Source: Bacillota bacterium
Lineage (GTDB): Bacteria; Bacillota; Clostridia; Oscillospirales; Acutalibacteraceae
Assembly (NCBI GenBank): GCA_023417635.1
Contig: JAEZFF010000112.1
Coordinates: forward strand, 1-15,355
DNA length: 15,355 bases
Reading direction: 5' to 3'
The notes under the pieces were generated by a model. The model saw only the letters and a program-made list of their open reading frames with translations, had not been told where the DNA came from and ran no database searches. Positions 14,074 through 15,355 of the stretch are shown piece after piece; within the stretch, counting starts at the first letter, position 1, and every line of letters starts with the position of its first letter. Made by a program: the position numbers and the translations under genes.

Positions 14074-15246
14074 GTGGAGTTTGCACAGCGTATGAAGCGC
14101 TTTAATACCGGAATTTTTTCCGTTATGGCGGAGCTGAAGAACAAAGAAATTGCGGCAGGGAAAAAAGTGTACGACCTCAGCGTCGGCACACCGAACATCC
14201 CACCGGCACAGCATATTATTGACGCGCTTTGTGAAAGTGCGCGTGACCCCAAAAACTATGTTTATGCCCTGAACGACACGGAAGAGCTGCAGAACGCTGC
14301 CCAGCAGTGGTACCGCCGCCGCTATGGCGTGGAAATTGACCCAAAAACAGAAGTGACTTCTCTGCTTGGCTCACAGGATGGGCTTTCGCATATTGCGCTT
14401 ACGATTGTCAACCGCGGGGACCTTGTGCTTGTGCCGGACCCCGGCTATCCTATTTTTGCCGATGGCCCGGCCCTTGCGGGTGCGGAGCTCTATTATATGC
14501 CGCAGAAAGAGGAAAACGGCTGGGTCGTTGACCTGAAAGCTATTCCGGAAGATGTGGCGCGCCGCGCAAAATTTATGGTTGTTTCTTACCCGAATAACCC
14601 AACGGCCAGCATTGCCCCGCCGTCCTTCTACCGTGAACTGGTTGCTTTTGCGAAAAAATACGGCATTATCGTTCTGCATGACAATGCCTACAGTGAGTTA
14701 GCATTCGACGGTGCCAAATGCGGAAGTTTCCTGCAGTATGACGGCGCAAAAGATGTGGGCGTGGAATTCAACTCGCTTTCCAAAACATACGGCCTGGCGG
14801 GCGCACGCATTGGGTTTGCCCTTGGCAACCAAAAAGTGATTGGTATGCTGAAAGCGCTGAAGTCAAACCTCGACTATGGGATGTTCCTTCCGATTCAGCG
14901 TGCGGCTGTGGCTGCGCTGACTGGACCGCAGGACTGTGTGGAAACAACGCGCCGCGCTTATGAGGAGCGCCGTGACGTGCTGGTTGACGGCTTGAACGCC
15001 ATCGGCTGGAAAATTCAGAAGCCGCAGGCTACCATGTTTGTGTGGGCGGAACTTCCGCAGCCGTACACCAGCAGTGAAAAGTTCACAATGGACCTTTTGA
15101 AACGTGCTGGAGTGCTCGTTACGCCGGGGGCGGCATTTGGACCTTCCGGCGAAGGCCATGTGCGGATTGCGCTAGTGCAGGATGCCGATGATATGCGCGA
15201 GATTGTGCGCCGGATTCAGAAAAGCGGGATTCTTTCGGCTTCTTAA
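14074..15246 (+). CDS. Class I PLP-dependent aminotransferase, LL-diaminopimelate aminotransferase-like
   Basis: 390 residues with a GTG start at 14074, supported by GGAGG at 14061-14065 with an 8-nt gap; the next in-frame ATG (14092) has no ribosome site of its own and would lose part of the N-terminal helix. Fold-type I motifs: DLSVGTPNIPP, YVYALNDTEELQNAAQQWY, LLGSQDGLSHIAL, VPDPGYPIF, SYPNNPT with the Asn of the PLP pocket, HDNAYSELAFDG with the pyridine-binding Asp and the Tyr, and SLSKTYGLAGARIGFA with Schiff-base lysine K237; near the end GAAFGPSGEGHVRIAL supplies the Arg that binds the substrate carboxylate. The PDPGYP plus SLSKTYGLAGAR combination is close to DapL and related aspartate/alanine aminotransferases of Firmicutes. 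DapL makes LL-diaminopimelate for lysine and the cell wall, but relatives use other substrates, so I do not assign the gene symbol. Confidence 0.9.
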   Translation: MEFAQRMKRFNTGIFSVMAELKNKEIAAGKKVYDLSVGTPNIPPAQHIIDALCESARDPKNYVYALNDTEELQNAAQQWYRRRYGVEIDPKTEVTSLLGSQDGLSHIALTIVNRGDLVLVPDPGYPIFADGPALAGAELYYMPQKEENGWVVDLKAIPEDVARRAKFMVVSYPNNPTASIAPPSFYRELVAFAKKYGIIVLHDNAYSELAFDGAKCGSFLQYDGAKDVGVEFNSLSKTYGLAGARIGFALGNQKVIGMLKALKSNLDYGMFLPIQRAAVAALTGPQDCVETTRRAYEERRDVLVDGLNAIGWKIQKPQATMFVWAELPQPYTSSEKFTMDLLKRAGVLVTPGAAFGPSGEGHVRIALVQDADDMREIVRRIQKSGILSAS

Positions 15247-15284
15247 AAAAGTTTGTACAAAGTTTAGCCCGGACAGGAGAATTT

Positions 15285-15355
15285 TTAATCTTTAATGATC
15301 AGCCCTAGGTAGCGCGAAAGGCCGCAGGCTTGCATCATGGTGACCTGTGCGCCGT
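15285..15355 (-). CDS. C-terminal end of an unidentified protein (cut by right window edge)
   Basis: On the minus strand an open frame enters from the right edge and stops at TAA (15287-15285). The visible last residues are GAQVTMMQACGLSRYLGLII followed by KD. Codon use resembles that of the neighbours. The fragment is too short for me to name a family. It is convergent with the DapL-like aminotransferase, whose stop is 38 nt away, and no strong terminator hairpin lies between them. Confidence 0.5.
   Translation of the reverse strand, partial: GAQVTMMQACGLSRYLGLIIKD

Noticed and set aside
15252..15261. TTTGTACAAA palindrome resembling a phage attachment core
   Set aside because: Only 10 bp, no integrase or flanking arm sites; best explained by chance in AT-rich intergenic DNA.

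Overview
The window looks like a chromosomal segment of an endospore-forming, moderately GC-rich member of Clostridia. The best indications are a complete SpoIIE phosphatase gene, Firmicutes-type Shine-Dalgarno sites, a metG to tatD gene order like that of Firmicutes, and an LCP cell-wall ligase. A place in the Oscillospiraceae/Ruminococcaceae is my guess from the style of the proteins; nothing in the window proves it.

Layout: (1) 1-1177, minus strand, the N-terminal part of a LysN/MocR-like PLP aminotransferase that runs off the left edge. It is divergent from spoIIE (1444-3795, plus strand) across a 266-bp region holding promoters for both. (2) 3800-8446, minus strand: an LCP ligase with its own strong promoter; metG with an extended -10 promoter; a Nudix hydrolase whose reading frame opens at the metG stop codon but has no ordinary start codon; a terminator-like hairpin; then tatD, which converges on spoIIE with a 4-bp gap. 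(3) 8578-12347, plus strand: a four-gene operon made of a 38-residue one-helix membrane protein, an HI0933-family flavoprotein, an SdpI-like membrane protein (ATGA overlap) and a COG2509 flavoprotein. It is followed by an about 120-bp tandem repeat in the 3' untranslated region and a clear intrinsic terminator. (4) 12356-13952, plus strand: an ECF sigma factor overlapping by 47 nt a single-pass membrane protein with an unrecognised outer domain, probably the anti-sigma factor/sensor; the promoter looks ECF-like and so may be autoregulated. (5) 14074-15246, plus strand: a class I aminotransferase resembling LL-diaminopimelate aminotransferases, with its own promoter. It converges on the last residues of an unidentified minus-strand gene cut by the right edge.

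Most genes are housekeeping or sporulation genes. The parts least explained by known biology are the repeat block after the flavoprotein operon (its first 14 bases complement the 3' end of the preceding gene), the Nudix gene without a start codon, the sensor domain of the sigma/anti-sigma pair, and the co-transcription of two different flavoprotein families with an SdpI-like protein. I see no CRISPR array, transposase, prophage gene, rRNA or tRNA.
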